Below are positions 42,716 through 51,606 of a stretch of DNA of 64,000 nucleotides, in pieces (the first letter of the stretch is position 1; the number at the start of each line of letters is the position of its first letter). A program made the translations under genes and the position numbers. The stretch is taken from positions 11,632-75,631 of the forward strand of contig CAYWAP010000004.1 of assembly GCA_964456525.1 (NCBI GenBank). Direction: 5' to 3'. The notes under the pieces were generated by a model. It was not told the DNA's origin and made no database searches. It saw nothing but the letters and a program-made list of their open reading frames with translations. The DNA comes from Onthomonas sp964456525 (GTDB lineage: Bacteria > Bacillota > Clostridia > Oscillospirales > Oscillospiraceae).

Positions 42716-43549
42716 TTACTTAGTCTTACGATGACGGACGATAAAGCGTTCGCTGCGGTTCTTGTTGTTGCGGGTCTTGTAACCCAGAGCCGGCTTGCCC
42801 CAGGGAGTAACCGGGCCGGGACGGCCAACGGGTGCACGGCCTTCGCCGCCGCCGTGGGGATGGTCGTTGGGGTTCATGACGGAGCCGCGAACCGTGGGAC
42901 GCACGCCCATGTGGCGCTTACGGCCAGCCTTGCCAATGTGGATGTTGCCGTGGTCCTCGTTGCCGATGCCGCCGATGCAGGCCCGGCAGTCCAGCTTAAT
43001 CAGACGATATTCGCCGGAGGGCAGACGGATCTGTGCATAATCGCCCTCTTTGCCCATCAGCTGGGCGGACTCGCCGGCCGCACGGACCAGCTGGGCGCCG
43101 TGGCTTTTGTGCATCTCAATGCAGGAGATCACGGTGCCGACGGGGATATTTGCCAGGGGCAGGCAGTTGCCGGGGAGGATGTCCGCCTCAGGGCCGGACT
43201 CCACAAAGTACCCGGGCTTCAGACCGGACTGGGCCAGGATATAGGACTTGGTGCCGTCCTCATACTGGATCAGCGCGATATAAGCGGTGCGGTTGGGATC
43301 GTACTCCAGGCGCTGAACCACAGCACGGCCTGCCTTGTCGCGCTTGAAGTCGATGATGCGGTAAATCTTCTTGCCGCCGCCGCCGTGATGGCGAACCGTA
43401 ATGCGGCCGGTGTTGTTGCGGCCGGAGTGCTTGTTCAGCTTCTGGGTAAGGCTGCGCTCAGGTCTAGCCTTCTTATCAACGCCATCGAAGCCGGACACAG
43501 TCATATGACGGCGTGCCGGGGTCGTAGGCTTAAACGTCTTAATAGCCAT
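42716..43549 (-). CDS. rplB: 50S ribosomal protein L2
   Basis: 277 residues; GGGKKIYRIIDFKRDK and VMNPNDHPHGGGEGRAP (peptidyl-transferase-proximal histidine) are present. Essential for subunit joining. Confidence 0.99.
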   Translation of the reverse strand: MAIKTFKPTTPARRHMTVSGFDGVDKKARPERSLTQKLNKHSGRNNTGRITVRHHGGGGKKIYRIIDFKRDKAGRAVVQRLEYDPNRTAYIALIQYEDGTKSYILAQSGLKPGYFVESGPEADILPGNCLPLANIPVGTVISCIEMHKSHGAQLVRAAGESAQLMGKEGDYAQIRLPSGEYRLIKLDCRACIGGIGNEDHGNIHIGKAGRKRHMGVRPTVRGSVMNPNDHPHGGGEGRAPVGRPGPVTPWGKPALGYKTRNNKNRSERFIVRHRKTK

Positions 43550-43563
43550 TTTGCGTTACCTCC

Positions 43564-43857
43564 TTACACCATTTCCTCGAAGAGCTCGATGGTCTTGGAG
43601 TCCTCGGTCAGCTTGACAATCGCTTTCTTCCAGTCGGCACGCTTGCCGGGACGGCCGGCGCCCATGCGCTTTTTCTTGCCGCTATAGTTCATGGTGTTGA
43701 CCTTTTCGACCTTGACTTCGAAAATCTTCTCCACAGCTTTGGCGATCTCATTCTTGGTGGCCCGCTTGTCGACGACAAACGTATACTGACGCTCTGCGGT
43801 AGCGGCCATGGAAGCCTCGGTAACGACGGGCTTCTTGATGATATCATAAGCAGTCAT
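43564..43857 (-). CDS. rplW: 50S ribosomal protein L23
   Basis: 97 residues (MTAYDIIKKPVVTEASMAAT); docking site for SRP and trigger factor at the tunnel exit. ATG overlaps rplD stop by one base. Confidence 0.98.
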   Translation of the reverse strand: MTAYDIIKKPVVTEASMAATAERQYTFVVDKRATKNEIAKAVEKIFEVKVEKVNTMNYSGKKKRMGAGRPGKRADWKKAIVKLTEDSKTIELFEEMV

Positions 43858-44477
43858 TACGCATAAACCTCCTCAATCGTCGCCAGAGCAGCCTTGTCAA
43901 CCACCAGGCTCTTGGCGTTCACGATGTCATATACACTCAGGATATTCGCCGGAGTGGTGACCACGCCGGGAATATTGCGGCTGGACAGAACCACGTTCCG
44001 CTTCACGCCGTCGGTGACCACAACGGACTTGCCGGCGTTCACATTGTTCAGCAGCTGAACCATGCTCTTGGTCTTGATCTCTGCCAGATCCAGGCCGTCG
44101 ATCACGATAACGGCGTTCTTGGCTGCCTTGTCCGACAGCACGCTCTTGAGCGCCAGGCGCTTGAGCTTTTTGTTCAGGCGATAGCGATAGGAGCGGGGCT
44201 TGGGCGCGAACACGACGCCGCCGTGGGTCCACTGGGGGCTGCGGATGCTGCCCTGACGGGCCCGACCGGTGCCCTTCTGTCTCCAGGGCTTTTTGCCGCC
44301 GCCGGAGACTTCCGCGCGGGTCAGAGCAGACTGCGTGCCCTGACGGCAGTTGGCCAGATGATTTTTGACCACTGCATGAACGGCGACTTCATTGGGCTCA
44401 ATCCCAAAGATGCCATCGTTCAGCTCGACTTCGCCGGTCTGAGTGCCGGTGATGTCATAAACATTAGCCTTAGGCAT
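43857..44477 (-). CDS. rplD: 50S ribosomal protein L4
   Basis: 206 residues. The tunnel loop has EVSGGGKKPWRQKGTGRARQ-type sequence; the C-terminal globular part ends ALATIEEVYA. In many bacteria L4 represses the S10 operon. Confidence 0.98.
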   Translation of the reverse strand: MPKANVYDITGTQTGEVELNDGIFGIEPNEVAVHAVVKNHLANCRQGTQSALTRAEVSGGGKKPWRQKGTGRARQGSIRSPQWTHGGVVFAPKPRSYRYRLNKKLKRLALKSVLSDKAAKNAVIVIDGLDLAEIKTKSMVQLLNNVNAGKSVVVTDGVKRNVVLSSRNIPGVVTTPANILSVYDIVNAKSLVVDKAALATIEEVYA

Positions 44478-44495
44478 TGTAATCTCTCCCCCCTA

Positions 44496-45224
44496 TTAAT
44501 GGTTACGCGCAGAGGCCTTCTGCGGGTTGCGGCCGGAAGCCTTCTGCGGGTTCAGGCTGATGGAAGCACCTGCCTGCTTTGCCTTGACGACCTTGGTGGT
44601 AGCCTTCAGAACGACCAGGCCGCCCTTGGGGCCGGGAACAGCGCCGCGAACAGCGATCAGATTGATCTCAGGATCGACCTTGACGATCTCCAGGTTGCGG
44701 ATGGTAACCTGCTCGTTGCCCATCTGGCCTGCGCCGATTTTGCCCTTCCGAATCCGGGAGGGAGTGGAAGTGGAGCCCATGGAACCGGCATGACGGTGGA
44801 CCGGGCCGCCGCCGTGGGTCATGGGGGTGCGCTGTGCGCCGTGACGCTTGACGACGCCGGCGTAGCCCTTTCCCTTGCTGGTGGCAGTGGCATCCACGTG
44901 CTCACCAACGCCGAAGACGTCCGCCTTCAGCTCATCGCCGATCTCGAGTTTATCCGCTTCTGTGAATTGGACCTCGCGCAGATACTTGACGTTCTGGACG
45001 TCTGCCTTGGCCAGATGGCCCTTCTGCGCCTTGGTCAGGTGTTTGTCAGTTGTGGCTCCATAGCCCAGCTGGACAGCTTCATAACCGTCCTTCTCCATGC
45101 TCTTTTTCTGGACGACATAGCAGGGGCCGGCCTCAATAACAGTGACGGGGACCACCTTGCCATCGGCATCAAAGATCTGGGTCATGCCCACCTTTTTGCC
45201 CATGATTGCCTTTTTGTTGGCCAT
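44496..45224 (-). CDS. rplC: 50S ribosomal protein L3 with duplicated tail
   Basis: 242 residues, about 30 more than typical. Core blocks KKAIMGKKVGMTQIFDADGK and PMTHGGGPVHRHAGSMGS are normal. The tail contains NPQKASGR followed by NPQKASAR, a direct duplication that is also visible as a repeated CCTTCTGCGGGTT in the DNA. Confidence 0.97.
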   Translation of the reverse strand: MANKKAIMGKKVGMTQIFDADGKVVPVTVIEAGPCYVVQKKSMEKDGYEAVQLGYGATTDKHLTKAQKGHLAKADVQNVKYLREVQFTEADKLEIGDELKADVFGVGEHVDATATSKGKGYAGVVKRHGAQRTPMTHGGGPVHRHAGSMGSTSTPSRIRKGKIGAGQMGNEQVTIRNLEIVKVDPEINLIAVRGAVPGPKGGLVVLKATTKVVKAKQAGASISLNPQKASGRNPQKASARNH

Positions 45225-45372
45225 TTTGGATGTTTCCTCCTTGAAAGGTTATTGGTTGAATCGGACACAGCACACATTGGGCGAGCGCTCCTCCGGCTCA
45301 ACATGACCCTCCCGGCTCGAATGTTCGCCGGGAAGCGGGTTCAACAAATGGTAAATGGAGATCCCGGCTGAA

Positions 45373-45681
45373 TTACAGCTTGATCTCAATATCAACGCCG
45401 GCAGGCAGCTGCAGGCTCATCAGGGATTCCACCGTTTTGGGGGTGGGATTCTGAATGTCGATCAGACGCTTGTGCGTGCGGCGCTCGAACTGCTCACGGG
45501 AGTCCTTATACTTGTGCACAGCGCGCAGGATGGTAACGACTTCCTTTTTGGTGGGCAGCGGGATGGGGCCGGAGACAGAGGCGCCGGTGCGCTTGGCCGT
45601 CTCAACAATCCGCTCTGCACTCTGATCGATCAGCTGATGGTCATAAGCCTTCAGGCGAATACGAATAGATTCATTTGCCAT
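45373..45681 (-). CDS. rpsJ: 30S ribosomal protein S10
   Basis: 102 residues from ATG 45681 (MANESIRIRLKAYDHQLID). First gene of the long operon; also NusE, the antitermination partner of NusB. The 148-bp spacer to rplC holds no gene. The upstream frame to 45819 lies within the leader. Confidence 0.98.
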   Translation of the reverse strand: MANESIRIRLKAYDHQLIDQSAERIVETAKRTGASVSGPIPLPTKKEVVTILRAVHKYKDSREQFERRTHKRLIDIQNPTPKTVESLMSLQLPAGVDIEIKL

Positions 45682-45944
45682 GATGTTTTCCTCCTGTTTC
45701 GTACTTTGTTGTACATGACGGGACCGGACGGGGCCGGGCTGATATTTTGTACACTCTGCCGCGTGTATCGCGCTTGGCCACAAGGAAAGCCGACAAAATC
45801 TGCCGGCCGCTGCGCCCATGAAGCTGGATACCCTCCAGAAGACGCACTCATCAGCCGCCCGAATCAGGTCCGGACATACTCAGCGGAAGTTACCGGCTTG
45901 CGCCGCAATCTCCCGCGTCATCGCATAGCCCACCTCTTTGGTGA
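45682..45944 (-). promoter_or_regulatory. Untranslated leader of the S10 operon
   Basis: About 260 nt between the promoter and rpsJ, G+C-rich, no open frame with a credible ribosome site. Length suggests room for autogenous control, but I cannot match a known r-protein leader motif. Confidence 0.4.
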
Positions 45945-45953
45945 ACCTTAGGT

Positions 45954-45982
45954 ATGTTACTACACCTGAGAATAATTGTCAA
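45954..45982 (-). promoter_or_regulatory. S10 operon promoter
   Basis: Minus strand TTGACA (45977-45982), 17 bp, TAACAT (45954-45959). Confidence 0.85.
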
Positions 45983-46097
45983 GGGAAAAATGAAAAAACT
46001 TTTGAAACTTCCGTTTTTCTTCGTGGTTCCCCCTCTAAAAAGTGGGGCGGCAGGTTTTTTGGCCTTTCAAGTCAGGGGAAACACACCGGTCCATCTC

Positions 46098-46126
46098 TTG
46101 ACAGCATTGGAAAAATTCGGTATTAT
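46098..46126 (+). promoter_or_regulatory. Promoter of the nitroreductase gene
   Basis: TTGACA (46098-46103), 17 bp, TATTAT (46121-46126), 48 bp before ATG 46175. Confidence 0.85.
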
Positions 46127-46174
46127 ATGATCAAACTGAACGGAAACCTCTTTTTATTTGGAAAGGAGATTTGT

Positions 46175-46696
46175 ATGGAATTCACAAAGGTGCTGCAACT
46201 TCGGCGTTCCACCCGCTCCTATCGCCCTGAGCAGATTACCGAGGAGCAGCTTTCCGCCATCCTCGCCGCCGCCCAGTCGGCCCCTGTGGGCATGGGCCGT
46301 TTTGATCATCTCCAGCTGGTCGTGGTTCAGAACCCGGAACTGCTGGAAGCGCTGAACGCGGATTTTGCCGCCGCCATTGACAACGCGGACGCCTGCCCCA
46401 CCTACGGAGCGCCCACAGTCATCTTCGTGCTGGAGGATCGGGACGATGCCGACCTTTTGTCCGGCGCCAATGCCGCCTGTGTTGTGGAGCACATGGCGCT
46501 GGCCGCCACCAGCCTGGGCCTTGGCAGCGTGTATCTGCTGGGCGTCTGCCGCGAATTGCAGGACGTCGCCCATGCCAACGCCCTGCTGCACGTCCCCAGC
46601 AACTTCCGCATGATTTCCGCCCTTGCGGTGGGCTACCCCGCAGAGCCGCTGACGGAGCGTCCGCTCCAGGATCGCCTGTCCGTCCTCCGCCTGTGA
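46175..46696 (+). CDS. Nitroreductase-family flavoprotein
   Basis: 173 residues. The FMN-binding N-terminus LRRSTRSYRPEQITEEQL and the AALGLGSVYLLG-type helix (ATSLGLGSVYLLG) are typical. Reduces nitro compounds, quinones or flavins with NAD(P)H. ATG 46175 follows AAGGAGA; the open frame before it crosses the promoter. Physiological substrate unknown. Confidence 0.88.
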   Translation: MEFTKVLQLRRSTRSYRPEQITEEQLSAILAAAQSAPVGMGRFDHLQLVVVQNPELLEALNADFAAAIDNADACPTYGAPTVIFVLEDRDDADLLSGANAACVVEHMALAATSLGLGSVYLLGVCRELQDVAHANALLHVPSNFRMISALAVGYPAEPLTERPLQDRLSVLRL

Positions 46697-46771
46697 GCCG
46701 CCCCTCCGGCAGACGCCGGAGAGGATACGGGCAACCAGAAACACCGTCATATAAACTATTAAAATGAAACC

Positions 46772-46826
46772 GCTCCCCTTACGGCAAACCGCGAAGCAAC
46801 ACGGAACGCCGTAAGGGGAGCATTTT
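46772..46826 (+). terminator. Terminator after nitroreductase gene
   Basis: Perfect 14-bp stem GCTCCCCTTACGGC/GCCGTAAGGGGAGC with a 22-nt loop, followed by ATTTTTG. Confidence 0.85.
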
Positions 46827-46935
46827 TGTACGGGCAAAGGGGAAAAGCCCTCATCAAATTCAGAGCGGAACGGTAACGCCATGCAGAGCCGGAAAGCGCC
46901 CTACCCCGGCAGTCTTTGCCGGGCGGCCGCCTACA

Positions 46936-47625
46936 TCAGAAGTGGCTGACCAGGGCTGGCAGCTCGCCGAACGTTTGCAGGCGGGGCACCTGGGGCTGCT
47001 GCGCCGCCTTCGCCGGGTCCGGTTGATACCACGCAGCATGGAAGCCAAAGGCCTGCGCGCCCAGGACATCCTTGCGGAGGCTGTCCCCAACAAACAGGCA
47101 CTCCTCTTTTTGGCAGCCCGCCTTGTGCTGGCACAGCGCAAAAAAGCGCGCCTCCGGCTTTTCCACCCCTGCCTCCTCACTGGTGACAATGAAATCCACT
47201 CGATCGATCAAACCCAAGGTATCCAGCTTTTCCAGCTGCCAATCCAGCGTCATATCTGTGCCGGCGCCAATCCGAATGCCCTGTGCCCGCAGCTGGTCCA
47301 TGCTTTCCGCCGCGTCCGGCTCCGGAGCCGCGTGGGACAACAGCTCTCGCCAATAGAGGGTTCCCAGCGGCATCACGTGGCGCAGCGGCAGTCCGTACTC
47401 CTCCATCAACATTTGAAAGCGAATATACCGGTTGTGGACGGCGGCGGTTTCCCCACAGCGAAGGCGCTGCCGGTCCATCATCTCTTTGTAACGGCAAAGA
47501 AATTCTTCCCCGTCCAGTCCCAGATGTTCCTCCACGTAGCGGCGCACAGCGGGCAAGGCCGCTGCATGGGCACGCTTATAGCTGTACAACGTGTCGTCAA
47601 TATCAAAAATCACTGCGCGAATCAT
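46936..47625 (-). CDS. HAD-superfamily hydrolase (subfamily IA)
   Basis: 229 residues. Motif I DIDDTLYSYK is near residue 8, motif II appears as IGAGTDMT, motif III lysine in EKPEARFF and motif IV FVGDSLRKDVLGA. The helical cap follows motif I. Small-molecule phosphatase of unknown substrate. AGGAGGAG precedes the ATG. Confidence 0.88.
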   Translation of the reverse strand: MIRAVIFDIDDTLYSYKRAHAAALPAVRRYVEEHLGLDGEEFLCRYKEMMDRQRLRCGETAAVHNRYIRFQMLMEEYGLPLRHVMPLGTLYWRELLSHAAPEPDAAESMDQLRAQGIRIGAGTDMTLDWQLEKLDTLGLIDRVDFIVTSEEAGVEKPEARFFALCQHKAGCQKEECLFVGDSLRKDVLGAQAFGFHAAWYQPDPAKAAQQPQVPRLQTFGELPALVSHF

Positions 47626-47678
47626 AACGTCTCCTCCTGTTCAGCCCTCTTATTATGTAGGGCCGGGGTCTTTGGGCC

Positions 47679-47707
47679 AGTATACTGTAAATCCGGCCGC
47701 TCCGCAA
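47679..47707 (-). promoter_or_regulatory. Promoter of the HAD hydrolase gene
   Basis: Minus strand TTGCGG (47702-47707), 17 bp, TATACT (47679-47684). Confidence 0.7.
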
Positions 47708-47786
47708 GCCGCCTCTTTCCGCGTATTGGTACAAATAGAATCCGTGCGATAAATTGGTACGTATATTTTTTTGACAGAAGGTTTCA

Positions 47787-47815
47787 TTTACATCCTGCCC
47801 GTTCCGTTGTATAAT
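47787..47815 (+). promoter_or_regulatory. Promoter of the aldose epimerase gene
   Basis: TTTACA (47787-47792), 17 bp, TATAAT (47810-47815). Confidence 0.8.
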
Positions 47816-47852
47816 TTTTGTATTGAAATTGCGATCTCTGTCGTGATCGCTG

Positions 47853-47914
47853 TTCTCTCACGGCAGGAGATTTCCGGGCGGGAATCCCCTGCCGCCGCCC
47901 CCGCCGTGAGAGAA
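47853..47914 (+). promoter_or_regulatory. Large hairpin in the aldose epimerase leader
   Basis: Outer perfect 12-bp arms TTCTCTCACGGC/GCCGTGAGAGAA. Inside, GGCAGGAGATTTCC can pair with GGGAATCCCCTGCC through two G-U pairs, sharing the GGC. The two helices partly compete, so the element could switch. It ends about 60 nt before the start codon. Confidence 0.55.
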
Positions 47915-47976
47915 GGGCCGCATACGCCGAGGGCGTTGCGCGAAAACCCAAAACCAGTTCAAAAGGAGGATGCTTC

Positions 47977-49026
47977 ATGTCCATTACTGCCGCGCCTTTT
48001 GGCGTCACCCGCTCCGGAGAAGCCGTCACCGTCTACACCATGACCAATTCCAACGGTATGACCGTCAAGGTTTTGGATCGGGGCTGTATCGTCCAATCCA
48101 TTCAGGTTCCCGACCGCACCGGCACGCTGGTAGACGTCGCCCTGGGTTACGACTCCGTCCAGGCCTATGAGGATGGCAGCTGCTTTTTCGGGGCGTTTGT
48201 GGGCCGCTATGCCAACCGCATTGCCGGCAGCGCATTCCCGCTCAACGGGGAGATGGTCCGCCTGACCCCCAACGAAGGCCCCAACCACCTGCACGGCATC
48301 TACAGCAGCAGCTTTTTCTATGCAATTCCAGACGGCAATTCCCTGATGTTCAAGCGCACCAGCCCTGCCGGGGAGGAGGGGTATCCCGGCAAGCTGGAGA
48401 TGACCATCACCTATACGTTGACCGATGACAACGCTCTGATTCTGGATTACCAGGCCACCACCGACGCAGACACCGTGGTCAACCTGACCAACCACACCTA
48501 TTTCAATTTGAACGGCCACGCCAGCGGCAGCGCGGAAAGCCAGCTCCTTCAGATCGCCGCCAGCCGGGTCAGCGCCATTGACGCCGCCTCATTGCCCACC
48601 GGCGTCTCCTTCGATGTGACCGGCACCCCCTTTGACTTCCGGTCCGCCAAGCCCATTGGCCGGGATCTGGACTGGAGTGATCCACAGATCAAGTTGGCCT
48701 GTGGCTATGACCACAACTTCATTTTGGATACCCACGGTATGGACGAACCCTTTGCCATCGCCCAGGGCGATGAGACCGGCATCGTCATGACCTGCTGCAC
48801 CACCCAACCCGCAGTTCAGCTTTACACCGGCAACTTTGTCCAGGATGACCCCTCCTGCGGAAAGGGCAAGGGCGGCGCCGCTTATGTCCAGCGCAGCGCC
48901 TTCTGCCTGGAGACACAGCATTATCCGGACTCTCCCAATCACGCAGAATTCCCCTCCACCCTGTTAAAGGCCGGGGAGACCTATCATCAGGTGACCAGCT
49001 ATCAGTTCTCCGTAAAAGAATCCTGA
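47977..49026 (+). CDS. galM: Aldose 1-epimerase (galactose mutarotase)
   Basis: 349 residues. Active-site blocks: GRYANRIAGSAFPLNG, NHLHGIYSSSF, LTNHTYFNLNGH (histidine) and the C-terminal FCLETQHYPDSPNH carrying the catalytic glutamate. Interconverts alpha and beta anomers of sugars for uptake into glycolysis. AAAGGAGG ribosome site. Stand-alone gene with a structured leader. Confidence 0.95.
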   Translation: MSITAAPFGVTRSGEAVTVYTMTNSNGMTVKVLDRGCIVQSIQVPDRTGTLVDVALGYDSVQAYEDGSCFFGAFVGRYANRIAGSAFPLNGEMVRLTPNEGPNHLHGIYSSSFFYAIPDGNSLMFKRTSPAGEEGYPGKLEMTITYTLTDDNALILDYQATTDADTVVNLTNHTYFNLNGHASGSAESQLLQIAASRVSAIDAASLPTGVSFDVTGTPFDFRSAKPIGRDLDWSDPQIKLACGYDHNFILDTHGMDEPFAIAQGDETGIVMTCCTTQPAVQLYTGNFVQDDPSCGKGKGGAAYVQRSAFCLETQHYPDSPNHAEFPSTLLKAGETYHQVTSYQFSVKES

Positions 49027-49036
49027 CCCGGTCAAC

Positions 49037-49077
49037 AAAAGCCCGCCGCCTTCTCCCAGGAAAGGCAGCGGGCTTTT
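49037..49077. terminator. Bidirectional terminator galM/nitrogenase-like cluster
   Basis: AAAAGCCCGC/GCGGGCTTTT outer stem with a partly paired interior. Ends both galM and the long minus-strand cluster. Confidence 0.88.
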
Positions 49078-49119
49078 CTGCGTCCTCAAGCGGCTGCGGC
49101 TCCTTACCCCGCCCAGCCT

Positions 49120-50244
49120 TTATTTCAAAATGGCGGTAAAATCCGGAACCTTTCCGGCATAAATCCGCCCGGAAAACGCCACGTGGGGCAGTTCGTAAAA
49201 GGGAATCCCCTCCGGGACAATATACCGATAGAGCGGGTCAGCCGCCACCGCCCGGGCCGATTTTACAATGGCCTCGATATACACCTCATCCATCTCAAAC
49301 ACATCGGATAAGTGCATCAGCTCCGGCGGCGTCTCCAGCGGGCAGAACACCTGTACGCGCTTGCCGTACTTCCGGCTCACGGCGGCGGCCAGAGAGGACA
49401 TCGTCACCGTCTCCCCGATGACGGTCAGATCTGCCCCCTCCGCCCGGGGCCGCTCCGCGCCGGGGAACTGATTTTCCCCCGTGTCAATGGCCCGTTCCAG
49501 GGCGGCATAGACCGCCTCCCCAAAGCAGCCCACAGGCACCCCCACCACGTAGGGTGTGCCAAATCGCTCCCGCAGCGTTTTGGCTGCTGCAAACCCGGCG
49601 GAGGAAATCACCAGATTCACTTCCGCCGCACCGGCCCGCCCCAGCTCTTCCAGCGTGCTGCCCATGGCCCAGCAGCTGACGGTGGAAAATCCACGGGCGC
49701 GCAGCGCTGCGCGGATGGACGTTTCCGTGCCGGAGAGGGCGAAGTCCAGAGGCGTCGCCCCGAGGATATTCACCCCCCGAGGCACGGTTTTCTCCACCGT
49801 CCCGGGGAAGCGGGATGCAAGGGCGGACAGGGCCATTCCCGCCCCCTGCACATAGGAGTGCATGCCGTTGGTGGAAAAGCCAAAAGTGGTAATGCCGGTT
49901 TTCTCCTCGACGATGGCCGCGATGGCAGGCAGATCCGTTCCGCTCATCATGGGAACCGGCGTGCCGCAGATGGCGATAAATCTGGGGGAAAGCTGCCGCG
50001 CAGCCGACACCACATCGTGGATCAGCTTGTCGTCGCTGCCCAGAATGGCGTCGATCTCGGAAAGGCCGGAAATAAAGATCAGACTGTCCTGATCGTACCA
50101 CCGCAGCTCATCATGGGTGTTATAGGTGGAGTTGCAGCCGGATGGGTCGTGCATGACCACCATACCGCCCAGCTCATACAGGGACGAGCAGACGCCGGAG
50201 ACGTCCGCGGTGTAGGTGGATAAAATTCTCGCAGTTTGCCGCAT
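49120..50244 (-). CDS. Nitrogenase component-1-like subunit K1 (NifK/D family)
   Basis: 374 residues from ATG 50244 (GAAAGGAG upstream). Three cysteines fall where NifK holds its P-cluster: C19 (VSGVCSSLYELGG), C37 (HDPSGCNS) and C93 (AICGTPVPMMSGTD, parallel to the TC-x5-GDD segment). Expected to form, with the 50278 gene product, the catalytic partner that receives electrons from the NifH-like protein. Too short and diverged for dinitrogenase; no homocitrate or FeMo-cofactor ligand pattern seen. Last gene of the cluster, 33 bp behind its partner. Confidence 0.82.
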   Translation of the reverse strand: MRQTARILSTYTADVSGVCSSLYELGGMVVMHDPSGCNSTYNTHDELRWYDQDSLIFISGLSEIDAILGSDDKLIHDVVSAARQLSPRFIAICGTPVPMMSGTDLPAIAAIVEEKTGITTFGFSTNGMHSYVQGAGMALSALASRFPGTVEKTVPRGVNILGATPLDFALSGTETSIRAALRARGFSTVSCWAMGSTLEELGRAGAAEVNLVISSAGFAAAKTLRERFGTPYVVGVPVGCFGEAVYAALERAIDTGENQFPGAERPRAEGADLTVIGETVTMSSLAAAVSRKYGKRVQVFCPLETPPELMHLSDVFEMDEVYIEAIVKSARAVAADPLYRYIVPEGIPFYELPHVAFSGRIYAGKVPDFTAILK

Positions 50245-50277
50245 GGAAACCGCTCCTTTCCAAACAAGGCCCATGCC

Positions 50278-51606
50278 TCACAGGCAGCACGCGCACCCCA
50301 GCCCCTTTCGGGGAATCAGCGCTTTGCCGTCCTTTTCGGTTTCAAAGGCCTCAATCATCATCCCGGCGGTGCGGCAGATGCCGTCAAATCCGTGCAGCCC
50401 GCCGCCCTGCACCAGATTGACAAAGTGGTTTGTGGCGTTAAAATAGGCCGCCTTCTGGCCGATGGCCAGGGTCTTTTCCCGGTGTTGCCGGGGCATTTCC
50501 CGCATTTTCACATGAATGGTGGAGTAGATCATCAGGTTTGGCGCATGGGTCTGAAGCCAGTCATAATCGGCGCGCTCTTCGCCGTTAAAGGCGTCCAGAT
50601 AGACCTTTGTCACCCGAAACCCGTGGGAGAGCAGCAGCCGCGCAAGGCCCAGCGGGCGGGGATGGAAGGTGTAATCCAACACCACCGGCGCATCGCCAAT
50701 GACGGCCTTTGCCCGGGCAAGGGCCGCCTCACATTCCGCAATTTTCGCCGTTTTGTCCACACGCGCCGCCCCTAACGCATCTGCCAGTGTATCCAGCTGC
50801 ACCCCGATCTCCTCATAGCCAAAGCAGGAGGGCAGATAAAGGCAGTTTGCCTCCAGCCGCCGGGCCAGATCCTCTGCCCCCAGCTTGGCGTTGGGATAGG
50901 TGTAAACATACAATTTGCTCTCCGAGAGAGCCTGAAACGCCTCGTACGTCTGGCATCGGGGCAGCTCTCTCAGCTCACAGCCTGCGGCGCGGACCAGCTC
51001 CGCCAGCTCACAGGTGCTGTCCAGGGCGAAATCGCCGCCGATCACGCTGACAGACCGCCGACTCTGGGGGCGTTTCTCCAGCACGGAGTACATGGCCTTG
51101 CGCAGAAATTGATCCGGCGAGCGGTCCCCTTTCTGTTTGATGGGGTCCATATAGCACTCGATAAAGGGGATGTCCGGAAACCGCCGGCGCAAAACCCGGT
51201 ACACCATGGGGATGTCGGTTCCCAGAAAGTGGTGTACGCAGACGGTAAACAGCAGCACGCAGGAGGGCTTCCGGGGAAGGCGGTTCAAAATATCCGTCAC
51301 GCCCTCGATCATCAGATCTTCCATATCCCCGTCCACAAAGTTGTGCTCCTGCAAAAACACGGTGGAAAACCGGTCCAGCGCGTTCATCTCCGCCGCCGTC
51401 AGAACGACGCCCCGGTTGCAGTTGGGGGCGCAGATGTAAATTTGATGGGAGCCGGGAATCAGCATCCCGGTGTGGACGATGTTCCAGGGGCCATGGGCCG
51501 GGGAATTGTACTCCAGTTCCGAGGCAAAGGGCGCCGGCCACGCCGCCTCCCGGATGGGCGCCGCCGCACCGGAGACGTCCACCTTTCCGTGTACCACTTT
51601 CAGCAT
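50278..51606 (-). CDS. Nitrogenase component-1-like subunit D1
   Basis: 442 residues. Candidate cluster cysteines: C59 and C63 (YICAPNCNRG) and C123 (TVCVHHFLGTD, aligned to the NifD C-P-x-G-L-I-G-D-D block). N-terminal EYNSPAHGPW and IPGS match the paralogue at 58160. The C-terminus ends GLGCACCL, an unusual three-cysteine tail. ATG 51606 overlaps the NifH-like stop by 7 bp; the open frame further upstream runs inside that gene and is rejected. Substrate unknown. Confidence 0.82.
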   Translation of the reverse strand: MLKVVHGKVDVSGAAAPIREAAWPAPFASELEYNSPAHGPWNIVHTGMLIPGSHQIYICAPNCNRGVVLTAAEMNALDRFSTVFLQEHNFVDGDMEDLMIEGVTDILNRLPRKPSCVLLFTVCVHHFLGTDIPMVYRVLRRRFPDIPFIECYMDPIKQKGDRSPDQFLRKAMYSVLEKRPQSRRSVSVIGGDFALDSTCELAELVRAAGCELRELPRCQTYEAFQALSESKLYVYTYPNAKLGAEDLARRLEANCLYLPSCFGYEEIGVQLDTLADALGAARVDKTAKIAECEAALARAKAVIGDAPVVLDYTFHPRPLGLARLLLSHGFRVTKVYLDAFNGEERADYDWLQTHAPNLMIYSTIHVKMREMPRQHREKTLAIGQKAAYFNATNHFVNLVQGGGLHGFDGICRTAGMMIEAFETEKDGKALIPRKGLGCACCL

